From Rhabdaerophilum calidifontis (GTDB taxonomy: Bacteria; Pseudomonadota; Alphaproteobacteria; Rhizobiales; Beijerinckiaceae), in assembly GCF_008641065.1 (NCBI RefSeq), contig NZ_VTRS01000005.1, forward strand, positions 173,493 through 237,492: DNA of 64,000 nucleotides, written 5' to 3'. The translations under genes were made by a program, and so were the position numbers. The notes beneath the pieces are model-generated. The model made no database searches. It was not told where the DNA came from and saw only the letters and a program-made list of their open reading frames with translations. Shown piece by piece: positions 49,785-62,579 of the stretch; position 1 is the stretch's first letter, and each line of letters begins with the position of its first letter.

Positions 49785-50189
49785 CTGGCCACCGATCCCG
49801 AATGGCTGAAGGACCTGTTCGCGCCGTGCGGCGAGGTGCGGCTCCGGCGGATGTTCTCGGGGCATGGCGTCTATCTCGGCGAGCATTGCATCGCGCTCGC
49901 CATCAAGGCCGGCCTCTGCCTGCGCGTTGATGCCGAGAGCCGCGCGGCATTCGAGGCGCTCGGTGCCCGGCCCTTCAGCTATGCCAAGACATCCGGCACC
50001 GTGACCGTGCAGGCCTGGTGGCAGGTGCCGGATACGCTGCTTGACGATCCCGATGCACTCGCGCCCTGGGCACGGCTTTCGTTTGAAACCGCGCGGCGGC
50101 TGCCGCCCAAACGCCGGCGTGCTGCGCCGCGAAAGCCGGCGGCAGGGGCGCAGCGCGGGCTCCTGGCGGGAGAGGGCGGCGAGGGCTAG
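49785..50189 (+). CDS. TfoX N-terminal domain protein, probable CTG start
   Basis: About 134 residues of the TfoX_N family, starting (M/L)ATDPEWLKDLFAPCGEVRL and running into RRMFSGHGVYLGEHCIALAI, ending with a basic tail. The domain needs the first 17 residues, yet in that frame there is no ATG, GTG or TTG between the overlapping sufA end and the GTG at 49836, which would cut the domain. A CTG at 49785 preceded by GAGGGGGAGGGGG is the best start. Homologues usually begin 'MATDP', which supports it. The family is related to competence regulators, but the role of stand-alone N-domains is unknown. Confidence 0.75.
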   Translation: MATDPEWLKDLFAPCGEVRLRRMFSGHGVYLGEHCIALAIKAGLCLRVDAESRAAFEALGARPFSYAKTSGTVTVQAWWQVPDTLLDDPDALAPWARLSFETARRLPPKRRRAAPRKPAAGAQRGLLAGEGGEG

Positions 50190-50221
50190 CAACGTCGTTC
50201 GGCCTCGGCCCCGTCCTCCGG

Positions 50222-51742
50222 CTATTTGCGGCCGAGTGGCCCGCGCAGCAGGAAATCCGGCACCGCATCGCCGAACCCGACCGGGGTCGGGCCGTCATCG
50301 TCCCGGCGCGGCCTGTCCTCCCGGCGCGGCCGCTCTTCCCGGCGCGGGGCATCCTCCCGGCGGGGACGCGCCTCGCGGCGTGGAGGATCGGATTGCTCCG
50401 ACCGGCCGGGCTTCGCGGCTCGCGGTCCGGCTTCGCCGGCGACGTCGCGGGAGGCGGCCTCGTCGAGGATCTTCTGCTCCTTCGCGGTCCGCACATGCTC
50501 GCGGCCTTCGCCGCGCCGCGGGCGGGCCTCGCGTTTCGGCTCGCGCCCGCGCTTGCGCGGCCGCTCCTCCTCATCGCCCGGCTCGCGCGCCGGCAGGCTT
50601 GAAAGATCACCCTCCAGCCAGGCGATCTCCTTGCCGATCAGCTTCTCGATCGCGGCCAGGGCCTTCTCGTTGCCGGGGGAGACCAGCGTATAGGCGGTGC
50701 CGAGCCGGCCGGCGCGGCCGGTGCGGCCGATGCGGTGGACGTAATCCTCGGCGTGATGCGGAATGTCGAAATTGAAGACATGGCTGACATCGGGAATGTC
50801 GAGCCCGCGGGCCGCGACATCCGAGGCGACGAGCAGGGTCAGTTCGTTCTTGCGGAAGGCTTCAAGCGCGTTCATGCGCGCGCGCTGGTCCATGTCGCCG
50901 TGCAGCGCGCCGACCGAGAAGCCGTGCCGTTCAAGGCTGCGGTAGAGGTTTGCGACCTCGCTCTTGCGGTTGCAGAAGATGATGCCGTTCTTGAGCGGCC
51001 TGTCCTGCGATGTCTGCGCGGCACGGATGAGCCTGCGCAGCGTTTCGCGCTTCTCGTAATCCCGGCCATGGGTGGCGACGAGGCTCTGGGTGATCGTCGA
51101 GGCGGTGGAGGAGGGACGCGCGACCTCGATCACCACCGGATTGGTGAGGAACTGGTCGGTGATGCGCTTGATCTCCGGCGGCATCGTCGCGGTAAAGAAC
51201 AGGGTCTGGCGCGTGAAGGGGCAGAGCGAGGCGATGCGCTCGATATCGGGGATGAAGCCCATATCGAGCATGCGGTCGGCCTCGTCGATGACGAGGATCT
51301 CGATGCCGGTCAGCAGCAGCTTGCCGCGCTCGAAATGATCGAGCAGCCGGCCGGGCGTGGCGATCAGCACATCGGCGCCGCGGGTGATCTTGGCATCCTG
51401 ATCGGCGAAGGAGACCCCGCCGATCAGCAGCGCGACATTGAGCTTCTGGTTCGGGGCGTATTTTGCGAAGGCTTCCTCGACCTGGGCCGCGAGTTCGCGC
51501 GTCGGTTCGAGGATCAGGGTGCGCGGCATCCGTGCGCGGGCGCGGCCCTGCTCCAGGATCGAGAGCATCGGCAGGGTGAAGGCGGCGGTCTTGCCGGTGC
51601 CGGTCTGGGCGATGCCGAGGACATCCTTGCGCTCAAGGACATGCGGGATCGCCTGCGCCTGGATCGGGGTCGGCTGCGTGTAGCCCGCCGCGGTCACGGC
51701 ATCGAGCACGCGCTGGGAAAGGCCAAGATCGGAAAAGGACAT
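50222..51742 (-). CDS. DEAD-box RNA helicase, RhlE-like
   Basis: A 506-residue ATP-dependent RNA helicase. It has the Q motif with the PTPIQAQAIP segment, Walker A AQTGTGKT, VIDEADRMLD, FTATMPP (SAT-type motif), and HRIGRTGRAGR in motif VI. After about residue 385 the tail is disordered and strongly basic, with RPRRED/PRREER/PRRED repeats (DNA about 50296-50390), likely an RNA-binding tail. The ATG at 51742 (MSFSDLGL) is preferred; a GTG two codons earlier is possible. Roles in ribosome assembly or cold-shock mRNA decay are typical; a partnership with RNase E is plausible. Confidence 0.94.
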   Translation of the reverse strand: MSFSDLGLSQRVLDAVTAAGYTQPTPIQAQAIPHVLERKDVLGIAQTGTGKTAAFTLPMLSILEQGRARARMPRTLILEPTRELAAQVEEAFAKYAPNQKLNVALLIGGVSFADQDAKITRGADVLIATPGRLLDHFERGKLLLTGIEILVIDEADRMLDMGFIPDIERIASLCPFTRQTLFFTATMPPEIKRITDQFLTNPVVIEVARPSSTASTITQSLVATHGRDYEKRETLRRLIRAAQTSQDRPLKNGIIFCNRKSEVANLYRSLERHGFSVGALHGDMDQRARMNALEAFRKNELTLLVASDVAARGLDIPDVSHVFNFDIPHHAEDYVHRIGRTGRAGRLGTAYTLVSPGNEKALAAIEKLIGKEIAWLEGDLSSLPAREPGDEEERPRKRGREPKREARPRRGEGREHVRTAKEQKILDEAASRDVAGEAGPRAAKPGRSEQSDPPRREARPRREDAPRREERPRREDRPRRDDDGPTPVGFGDAVPDFLLRGPLGRK

Positions 51743-51899
51743 GCGCACCTGAAAAACGTTGTCGGCGGATCCCGCTGAGCCGGGACCCCTGGCGCCGCGA
51801 ATGGGCGTCCGGCCTGGCGGTTAAGCGGGAAACGGAACGGGAATGCAACCCGAATCTTGCATCCGGCGCCGAAATTCCGACATCCAGGGATTTTCCGCG

Positions 51900-52175
51900 C
51901 TAGTCCCGGCAGGGATCGGCCGGCCGTCCCGCCGGGCGCGGGATCGAGCCGGTCTGCAATCCGTCGTCGAGCACCGAGCGGGTCACGGTATATTGGCGCG
52001 TCCCTTGCGCGGTGGTGGCCGAGATGCGCCCGACCTGATCGGGCGTCACCAGCGTGATGAGCGCGATCACGCCATGTGCTGCGGCGAAGGTCACCGCGAC
52101 CAGCGCAGCCGACAGGAGAAGGAAGCGCCGCAGCATGACCCCTTCGCCGCCAATCAGCCCGAGAATGGATTTCAT
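51900..52175 (-). CDS. Small membrane-anchored hypothetical protein
   Basis: A 91-residue protein with one transmembrane helix (about 18-40, LLLSAALVAVTFAAAHGVIAL) and a polar tail ending GSIPRPAGRPADPCRD. AGGAGG stands six bases before the ATG at 52175, so the reading is probably real. No family recognised. It is divergent from the Spy/CpxP-like gene, 198 bases apart. Confidence 0.55.
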   Translation of the reverse strand: MKSILGLIGGEGVMLRRFLLLSAALVAVTFAAAHGVIALITLVTPDQVGRISATTAQGTRQYTVTRSVLDDGLQTGSIPRPAGRPADPCRD

Positions 52176-52373
52176 CGCCGCCTCCTGCGCATCCGATGCG
52201 AATCTGAAGGAAGCGTGAAGCCGCATGGTTAACGTTTTCCTAAAGTGGCGGTGCGGGGGCAATTCCGGCCCCGCCTTGCGCAGGCATGGCGGGAACATGA
52301 CCAAGCTTTAAGTTGCTTTCGCGCCCGTCATCCCCAAATTCCGGTGCGGGCCGGCGACAAAGGAGATGGAATC

Positions 52374-52970
52374 ATGAGCGAGAAGAAACCGTTCTTCGGC
52401 AGCGCCGCGTCGAAATGGCTGATCGCGGGCGCGGCGATCCTGACGATCGGCGTCGGTGCCGGCATGGCCGATTGGGCCCGGCGCGGCGGCGACGGCTATG
52501 GCTGGCACGGCCGCGGCATGGGGCCGCGCGGCGCCGGCATCCAGCGCCTCTGCGAGCGCGATCCGCTGCGCTTCGAGGGGGTGGCCCGCGCCTATATCAA
52601 GGCCGATCTCGATCTCAATGCCCAGCAGAATGCCGAACTCGACAAGCTTGCCAACGGCCTCGTGCCGGCGCTCAAGGATCTGCGCGACGCGGTGTGCAAC
52701 GATTTCGCCAATGCCGGGATGAATGCCCCGGCGCCGGAACGGCTCGAGAAATTCGCGGCGCTGCTGCGCAAGGCGGCGGACACCGCCGAGAAGACCGTCG
52801 CCCCGGCCAAGAGCTTCTATGCGACGCTCGATGACAAGCAGAAGGCGCGCGTGGAGGAGCTGACGCGCCCGCGGCACCGGATGATGGGGCCGCAGGGGCC
52901 CGGCCGCTTCGACGGTCCCAGCGGGCCGGAGGGCGGGCCCGGCGCCGGCCCCGGCTGGCGCTATCGCTGA
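52374..52970 (+). CDS. Spy/CpxP-like periplasmic protein (LTxxQ family)
   Basis: A 198-residue protein with an N-terminal membrane/signal segment (about 14-33) and an all-helical periplasmic body. YIKADLDLNAQQNAELDKL and SFYATLDDKQKARVEEL are the two LTxxQ-type motifs of Spy/CpxP proteins, ATP-independent chaperones and metal or envelope stress factors. The C-terminus is Gly/Pro-rich. AAGGAG precedes the ATG at 52374, and an intrinsic terminator follows the stop. No two-component system is adjacent. Confidence 0.82.
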   Translation: MSEKKPFFGSAASKWLIAGAAILTIGVGAGMADWARRGGDGYGWHGRGMGPRGAGIQRLCERDPLRFEGVARAYIKADLDLNAQQNAELDKLANGLVPALKDLRDAVCNDFANAGMNAPAPERLEKFAALLRKAADTAEKTVAPAKSFYATLDDKQKARVEELTRPRHRMMGPQGPGRFDGPSGPEGGPGAGPGWRYR

Positions 52971-52982
52971 CGCGAACAGGAA

Positions 52983-53004
52983 GGGCGCCCTCGGGCGCCC
53001 TTTT
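52983..53004 (+). terminator. Rho-independent terminator of the Spy/CpxP-like gene
   Basis: GGGCGCC-CTCG-GGCGCCC followed by TTTT, 12 bases after the stop codon at 52970. Its stem is the same as those of the terminators near rpmG and glnA. Confidence 0.8.
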
Positions 53005-53016
53005 CCATATCTGGCG

Positions 53017-54729
53017 TCAGGCGGCGCGCACCGCGCGCAGGAACCAGTCGACCTTGTCGCGCATCATCTGGCTCTGGCGCGCCAGTTCCTCGGAGGCGCT
53101 GAGCACCTGGCCGGCGGCGATGCCGGTATTGTCCGCCGCCTGATTGACGACCGCGATGCTCTCCGAGGCATGGGCCGTGCCTTGGGCGACCTGCTGCACG
53201 TTCTCGGCGATGCCCTGCGTCGCCTGGCTCTGCTCCGTGACGGCGACCGCGATCGAGGCGGCGACCTGATTGATCTCCTCGATCATCCGCGTGATCTCCC
53301 CCATGGCCTCGATCGACTCCGCCGAGGCGGCCTGGATCGCCACGACATGCTCGCCGATCACGTCGGTGGCGCGCGTCGTCTGCGCGGCCAGCGCCTTGAC
53401 CTCGCTCGCGACCACCGCGAAGCCGCGGCCGGCCTCGCCGGCGCGGGCGGCCTCAATGGTGGCGTTGAGCGCGAGAAGGTTGGTCTGGCTCGCGATCGAC
53501 TTGATCAGGTCGATGACCTCGACAATGCCGCGGCCGGCCTCGTTGAGGCGCGCCACGGTCTCGTCGGTCGCGCGGGCCTTGTCGGCCGCCCGCGCGGCAA
53601 AGACCGAGGATTGCTCGGCCTGCCGGCCGATCTCGCCGATCGAGACGGCGAGTTCGTCGCCGGTCGCGGCCAGCGACTGGACGTTCTGCGAGGCCTGATG
53701 CGAGGCGGCGGCGACCAGGGTCGATTGCTCGCTCGCGGTCTGCGCCACCTCCATCATGGATTTCGCGGAGGCCTCGAGTTCGGCCGAAGCCGTCGTCACC
53801 GATGCGACGACATCCATCGCCGCGGCTTCGAATTCGCCGATCAGGGCCTCGATCCGGCTCGCCCGGGCTTCGCGCGCCTCCTGCTCGGCCTCCGCCGCGC
53901 TGCGCAGCCGCTGGCGTTCGAGCCCGGCTTCCTTGAAGGTCTGGAGCGTCCGGGCCATCTCGCCGATCTCGTCGCGGCGGCCGGCGCCGTCGATCGCGAT
54001 ATCGGCCAGGCGCTGCATTCGCGCGGTGCCGGAATCCCGTGCGCCGACGGTTGCCTCCGCCAGGGCCTGCATGGTGCCGACCGAGCGCCGCAGCGGCCTG
54101 ACGACGCCGAGAATTACATAGGCAATGGTGCCGATGCAGATCAGGGTTGTCAGTGCAGCCAGGCCAAGCAGCGCCAGCTGGGCAAGCTTCGCCTCGTCGC
54201 GCGCCTGCTGGACAAGGAATTGCCCGCCTTCAAGCTCCTTGTCGAGCAGGGTGCCGATCGCCTCCGAGGCCGGCTCGATCGTGGGGTAGAGCTCGCGGAG
54301 GACGAAGCGGTCGAGCGCGGCCTTGTCGTCCTTTTCGAGGATGCCGGCGAGCTTCTCCGCCGAACGGGTCGCGCGCTGAAGGCGGGTGTCCACATAGCGG
54401 ATGAGCTGTGCCTTGGCCTCGGCATGCTCCCTGTCGCGGATCGGCCCCCAGGTCCGGGTGATGTCATCGATCGCGTTGCGGACCAGAACCCGCGCTTCGC
54501 TGGCGCTTGTGGCACCGTCGCGCGTCTTGTGCGCCATGTCGACAATGTTGGCGGCGAGACGATCCGAGACGAGCTTGAGCCCGCTGAGCTGGCTCACGAT
54601 TTCGGCATAGAGCGTCTCGACCGCCTGTTTTTCGCGCTCCAGCATCCACCATGAGGAGCCGGCCAGCGCGAGGGTGCAGAGAAACAGGGCCATCAGCGCA
54701 GCGAGCATGCGCGCGGAAATCGTCGCCAT
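53017..54729 (-). CDS. Membrane methyl-accepting chemotaxis protein
   Basis: A 570-residue chemoreceptor. TM1 (about 7-29) and TM2 (about 187-210) bracket a helical 4HB-type periplasmic sensor; a HAMP domain (about 211-270) and the signalling domain follow, with the hairpin tip [20 protein letters not shown] (about 412-431). The ligand is unknown. No other chemotaxis genes are adjacent. The terminator at 52983 lies just past its stop codon, in the opposite orientation. Confidence 0.93.
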   Translation of the reverse strand: MATISARMLAALMALFLCTLALAGSSWWMLEREKQAVETLYAEIVSQLSGLKLVSDRLAANIVDMAHKTRDGATSASEARVLVRNAIDDITRTWGPIRDREHAEAKAQLIRYVDTRLQRATRSAEKLAGILEKDDKAALDRFVLRELYPTIEPASEAIGTLLDKELEGGQFLVQQARDEAKLAQLALLGLAALTTLICIGTIAYVILGVVRPLRRSVGTMQALAEATVGARDSGTARMQRLADIAIDGAGRRDEIGEMARTLQTFKEAGLERQRLRSAAEAEQEAREARASRIEALIGEFEAAAMDVVASVTTASAELEASAKSMMEVAQTASEQSTLVAAASHQASQNVQSLAATGDELAVSIGEIGRQAEQSSVFAARAADKARATDETVARLNEAGRGIVEVIDLIKSIASQTNLLALNATIEAARAGEAGRGFAVVASEVKALAAQTTRATDVIGEHVVAIQAASAESIEAMGEITRMIEEINQVAASIAVAVTEQSQATQGIAENVQQVAQGTAHASESIAVVNQAADNTGIAAGQVLSASEELARQSQMMRDKVDWFLRAVRAA

Positions 54730-54919
54730 TGCGAACGCTCCATCCTAGAGCCGGGCCGGATGCCAGCGCCCCTGAGAAACGCATCGCAGCCGCTAATTTC
54801 GGGTTAAGGGCGCCCGAATCCGCCTTTCCGGGGCGGAAAATATCCCCGTGGCGCGCGCAAGGCTAGAACCGGCTGCGCCAGTACCACGGATGGTTGCGCG
54901 GCGCGCCAATCCGCTGTGT

Positions 54920-57052
<2,133 letters not shown>

Positions 57053-57095
57053 GAGGAACCTTTTCGGGGCGCGGACGCTGATTCGGTTCGATCAA

Positions 57096-57968
57096 CTATG
57101 CCATAGATCCGTCCGGGGGAAGGCGCCGCCCGGCCTGATCAACAGCCACGGGCGCCGGCGGCACCGCGCGGGGCCGCGCGCCGCCCGGCGGCGCGGCCGG
57201 ATCGGACCAGACAAGCGCCTTGTAGTCGAAGCCCATCTCGACCGTCGGCTTGACGATGCGGAAGAACGGCGAGGTATCGAAATCGCGCGGCGTATAAAGC
57301 GAGGAATCGCGGATATGCAGCACCTCCTCGCGGCGCACGCGGCCGCGTTCGTCTGTCACCATCCGCTTCTCGATGATCGGCAGGATCGGGTAGCGCACCT
57401 TCTCGAAGGCGCGGGCGATGAGCGTCGAGCAGATGGCGCGGGTCGGTTCGCCCGAGCCGAGCGCGATCATCCTGCGGCGGAAGCGCGCCGGAACCGGCGG
57501 GGTCGGGATCAGGTAGCGCGCGAGATCGAGCACGTTGTGCAGGTCGTATTGCCCGCCGATATGCTTGATTGCGTAGCGGATCACGCGGGCGCGATCCTCC
57601 GGCGTCAGCCCCACGGGGCGGCAGATCCGGGTGTTGTGGCTTGCGTATTTCTCGAGCGGCGAGGCGATGATCCCCTGACCCAGCTCGGCCTCGACGAGGG
57701 TGAGGGGCCGGCCCTCGGCATCCTTCAGGCCTGCCTCCTCGCCGACGAACAGCGCGGCGTGGCTCCAGGTCGATTGCGTCAGATATTTGATCGCGGCGGC
57801 AATCTTGGTCCGACCGCCCTCGACGAGCAGCACATCCGCCGGCTGGATCAGCCGTGCGACGAATTCCGGCCGGCTCGCGGCGTAGGGTTCGTAAGCCGAT
57901 GTTTCGGCGGTGACCCGCCGCGCGAGCCAATGGCCGATCCGGTCGAGAAGCGCGTCGAACATGCCCAT
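57096..57968 (-). CDS. YiiX/YebB-like NlpC/P60-type cysteine hydrolase
   Basis: A 290-residue protein of the permuted papain-fold group. The His of the active site is in STWSHAALFVGEE and the Cys in TRAICSTLIARAFE, in the order His then Cys that marks the permuted family. The substrate is unknown; some relatives are amidases acting on lipids or peptides. No signal peptide is seen. It lies 43 bases upstream of parE and just after the phoX terminator. ATG at 57968 lacks a ribosome site; an ATG two codons later is as good. Confidence 0.82.
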   Translation of the reverse strand: MGMFDALLDRIGHWLARRVTAETSAYEPYAASRPEFVARLIQPADVLLVEGGRTKIAAAIKYLTQSTWSHAALFVGEEAGLKDAEGRPLTLVEAELGQGIIASPLEKYASHNTRICRPVGLTPEDRARVIRYAIKHIGGQYDLHNVLDLARYLIPTPPVPARFRRRMIALGSGEPTRAICSTLIARAFEKVRYPILPIIEKRMVTDERGRVRREEVLHIRDSSLYTPRDFDTSPFFRIVKPTVEMGFDYKALVWSDPAAPPGGARPRAVPPAPVAVDQAGRRLPPDGSMA

Positions 57969-57985
57969 GGCGCGAAGGTGAAAGC

Positions 57986-58011
57986 AAAACGGGGCCGGAT
58001 CAACCGGCCCC
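57986..58011 (-). terminator. Rho-independent terminator of phoX
   Basis: On the minus strand GGGGCCGG-TTGAT-CCGGCCCC is followed by GTTTTG. It lies 35 bases after the phoX stop codon and upstream of the YiiX-like gene. Confidence 0.8.
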
Positions 58012-58046
58012 GCGGCATTTCGACGGGAAATCCCCTCCCGCCCGCG

Positions 58047-60050
58047 TCAGACGGCGATCTTGCCGCCGCCGCGCCGGGTGATGGCGACGACCGAGGGGCG
58101 CGGCGGCACGCCGTCCTTGAAATCGGGCCAGCGGGTCGAGGGATTCTCGAAGGTTGCCGGCTCCTTGGCGCCGTCATCCGCCTCGCCCGGATGCTGGACG
58201 GCGACAAAGAAGGTCTCGTCGTCCGGCGTGAAATAGGGGCCGCAGAGTTCGGCGCCGTTGGGGCAGCGGAAGAACAGCTTCGAGGTGCCGCGCGCGGCAC
58301 CTTCCGTTTCCAGCGCCCAGACGCCATCGGCGCGGCCGGTGGCCGCTAGGGAATTGCCGTCGGTGCCGATCCAGACACGGCCGAGATTATCAACCGCCAC
58401 CTGATCCGGCATGCCGAACCAGCCGTCCTTCGTCGTGTTGGCATGGAAGGTGGCGCCGACCGAGGCCACGGATGGATCGCCGCATTTCACAAGGATGTTC
58501 CAAGCGAATTTCGTCGCGGCATGGTCGCCACCCTCGGGGATCATCTCGATGATATGGCCGAACTTGTTGTCGGGGCGGGGATTGGCGGCATCGACCTGCT
58601 CGGGCTTGCGGCGCGAATTGTTGGTCAGCATCAGATAGACCTTGCCGGTCTTCGGATTGACCTCGACATCTTCCGGCCGGTCCATCTTGGTCGCGCCGAG
58701 GATGTCGGCCGCGAGCCGGGCATGGATCACCACCGTGCCCTGATCGGGGAAGCCGTTCTCCGCCGTGAGTCCCCCCTGGCCCTGCACCAGCGGCAGCCAT
58801 TCGCCGGTGCCGTCGGCATTGTATTTCGCGACATAGAGCGTGCCCCGGTCGAGGAGATCGGCGTTCGCGGCGCGGTTCGCGGTATCGACGCGGCCTTCCG
58901 TCACGAATTTGTAGACATAATCGAAGCGCTCATCGTCGCCCGAATAGACCACGAAGCGGCCGTCGCGGTTGACGATGTTGCCGGCGCCCTCGTGCTTGAA
59001 GCGGCCGAGCGCGGTGCGCTTCTTCGGCACCGAGTTCGGATCGAACGGGTCGATCTCGACCACCCAGCCGAAGCGGTTCACCTCGTTCGGCTCCTTGGCA
59101 TAGTCGAAGCGGTCGAAATACTGGCCCCAGTTATACCATTCGCCCGGCGCGCCGTAGCGCTTCAGCGCCTTGCCGTGCGGGCCTTCCTCGCCGGCCTTGC
59201 GCGACCAGAAATAGCCGTTGAAATTCTCCTCGCAGGTCAGCCAGGTGCCCCAGGGGGTCATGGCGCCGGCGCAATTGTTGAGCATGCCGAGCACGCGCGT
59301 GCCGGTCGGGTCGGCCTGGGTCCGCATCAGCGGGTGGCTGGCGGCCGGGCCGGTGATGGTGATCGGCGTCTCGGCGGTGATGCGGCGGGCGTATCGGGAA
59401 TTCGCCACCACGCCCCATTTGCCGTTCTCGCGCCGCACCTCCAGCACCGAGCCGCCATGCGCCGCCATCTCGATCTCGGCAAGCTCCTTGGTCATGCCGG
59501 CGAAGCGGGCCTTGCCGTCCTGCCGGCCGATGGCGGGGAACATCAGTTCCTCGTTGGTGTATTCGTGGTTCACGACCAGCAGGCCGTGATCGGCGCGGCC
59601 GTCGATCGGCGCGAAGCCGAGGAAATCGTTGTTGTAGCCGAACTGCTTCGCCTGCGCGGCGGCGCTCTGCTTCAGCGGGTCGAAAGCCGGCGCCCCCGGC
59701 AGGACGGGGTCGCCCCAGCGGATGAGGATATCGGCGTCATAGCCCTCGGCGATATGATGCCTCTCGTCGGAGCCGGCAGCGATCTCCTTGAAATTGAAGG
59801 AGGGCGTGGTGTTCGGCGGGGTCTGCGCCCGCGCCTGCTCGGCCACGGTCAGCGCAATCGGCGAGACGGTCGCGCCGATCACCGCGCAGCCGAGCAGCCC
59901 CTTCAGCAGGTCGCGGCGGCCCATGCGCTCGGCGATCACGTCGCCGAGGGTCGGGTTGGCGCTGGCATTGGACCCCAGATCCTCGGCTTCCTCGAACTGC
60001 ACCGAGATCGGCTGCCCGGCATCGCGCAGGGGGCTGTCGTTTCGAATCAT
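58047..60050 (-). CDS. phoX: PhoX-type alkaline phosphatase, Tat-exported
   Basis: A 667-residue periplasmic enzyme releasing phosphate from phosphomonoesters; PhoX uses calcium and iron. The N-terminus has a twin-arginine signal (RRDLLKGLLG at 45-54, hydrophobic IGATVSPIALTV after it), so folded protein is exported. Conserved stretches are VVNHEYTNEELMFP, GAMTPWGTWLTCEENFNGYF, RFKHEGAGNIV and RPEDVEVNPKTGKVYLMLTN. The Cys of LTCEENFNGYF is an expected metal ligand. AAGGAG lies before the ATG at 60050. A possible Pho box lies 40 bases upstream. Confidence 0.94.
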   Translation of the reverse strand: MIRNDSPLRDAGQPISVQFEEAEDLGSNASANPTLGDVIAERMGRRDLLKGLLGCAVIGATVSPIALTVAEQARAQTPPNTTPSFNFKEIAAGSDERHHIAEGYDADILIRWGDPVLPGAPAFDPLKQSAAAQAKQFGYNNDFLGFAPIDGRADHGLLVVNHEYTNEELMFPAIGRQDGKARFAGMTKELAEIEMAAHGGSVLEVRRENGKWGVVANSRYARRITAETPITITGPAASHPLMRTQADPTGTRVLGMLNNCAGAMTPWGTWLTCEENFNGYFWSRKAGEEGPHGKALKRYGAPGEWYNWGQYFDRFDYAKEPNEVNRFGWVVEIDPFDPNSVPKKRTALGRFKHEGAGNIVNRDGRFVVYSGDDERFDYVYKFVTEGRVDTANRAANADLLDRGTLYVAKYNADGTGEWLPLVQGQGGLTAENGFPDQGTVVIHARLAADILGATKMDRPEDVEVNPKTGKVYLMLTNNSRRKPEQVDAANPRPDNKFGHIIEMIPEGGDHAATKFAWNILVKCGDPSVASVGATFHANTTKDGWFGMPDQVAVDNLGRVWIGTDGNSLAATGRADGVWALETEGAARGTSKLFFRCPNGAELCGPYFTPDDETFFVAVQHPGEADDGAKEPATFENPSTRWPDFKDGVPPRPSVVAITRRGGGKIAV

Positions 60051-60089
60051 GGCATGCTCCTTTGACCTGGAACGCAAGGTCTGATGTTT

Positions 60090-60107
60090 GGAACAATTCC
60101 ATGACAA
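60090..60107 (-). promoter_or_regulatory. Possible Pho box upstream of phoX
   Basis: On the minus strand TTGTCAT-GGAA-TTGTTCC. The first half matches the PhoB repeat CTGTCAT in six of seven bases; the second is weaker (about three of seven). The four-base spacer is correct. It ends 40 bases before the start codon of phoX. Confidence 0.4.
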
Positions 60108-60202
60108 ACGCATCACGGCCCGGCGGATCCGTTAAGGCGGAATTCACCATGCCCGCGGCATTGTGCAATGATCCAGTCCAGTCGCTTCGCCGAGGGAACA
60201 TC

Positions 60203-60424
60203 ATGCCGCCGCGTCTCAAGACCCTCGAATCCCACGCGAATGCCGCCGGCGGGGCCTTTGCCTTCGCGGAGAGCGATTTCGAGATCCGCTATCACCCGCC
60301 GGCGCGGCCGGGGCGCACGGCGATGCTGCTCGTCGCGCTTGCCGGCATGTTCGGCGTGCTCGCGCATCATCTCGGCTGGACGAGCCTCGTCGCGACGCTG
60401 TCCGGCTGGCGTGCCGGCGCCTGA
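60203..60424 (+). CDS. Small single-helix membrane protein
   Basis: A 73-residue protein (MPPRLKTLESHANAAGGAFA onward) with a polar N-terminus and one membrane helix (about 45-63, AMLLVALAGMFGVLAHHLGW). GAGGGA lies seven bases before the ATG at 60203. No family recognised. It is divergent from phoX; the 152 bases between include the possible Pho box, so it may respond to phosphate too. Confidence 0.5.
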   Translation: MPPRLKTLESHANAAGGAFAFAESDFEIRYHPPARPGRTAMLLVALAGMFGVLAHHLGWTSLVATLSGWRAGA

Positions 60425-60461
60425 AGGCGCTGCGTTCCGCGCATAACCGGCTTCCGCGCAC

Positions 60462-60487
60462 AAAAAAGGGCGCCTGCAAGGGCGCCC
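60462..60487 (-). terminator. Rho-independent terminator of glnA
   Basis: On the minus strand GGGCGCC-CTTGCA-GGCGCCC followed by TTTTTT, 51 bases after the glnA stop codon. With AAA/TTT extension on both sides it may also stop the small convergent gene ending at 60424. Confidence 0.85.
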
Positions 60488-60538
60488 TTTCCGGTTCGGG
60501 CCGGAACGCCGGCAAGCCCGCGTCCCGGCGGCCAAGCT

Positions 60539-61948
<1,410 letters not shown>

Positions 61949-62055
61949 GCGCGTCGCGTCCTTCATTGTTCGACGTTGCTGATCCTGTTCGGGAACCCCG
62001 TTGCACCCGCCCGTGCCCCGGCGGGGGCCCGCGCTTCGCGAGCCTCGGCCGGGCC

Positions 62056-62460
<405 letters not shown>

Positions 62461-62579
62461 TCAATAGCCGGGTGAAGCTCCGCGCGCGGGGCCGCCCGGC
62501 AAACGCGCGCACCGCATAACGTGTTGCCAGAATGCTGAAATTATAGCCATCAAGGCGCAAAAATACACAGCGCAGTTGT

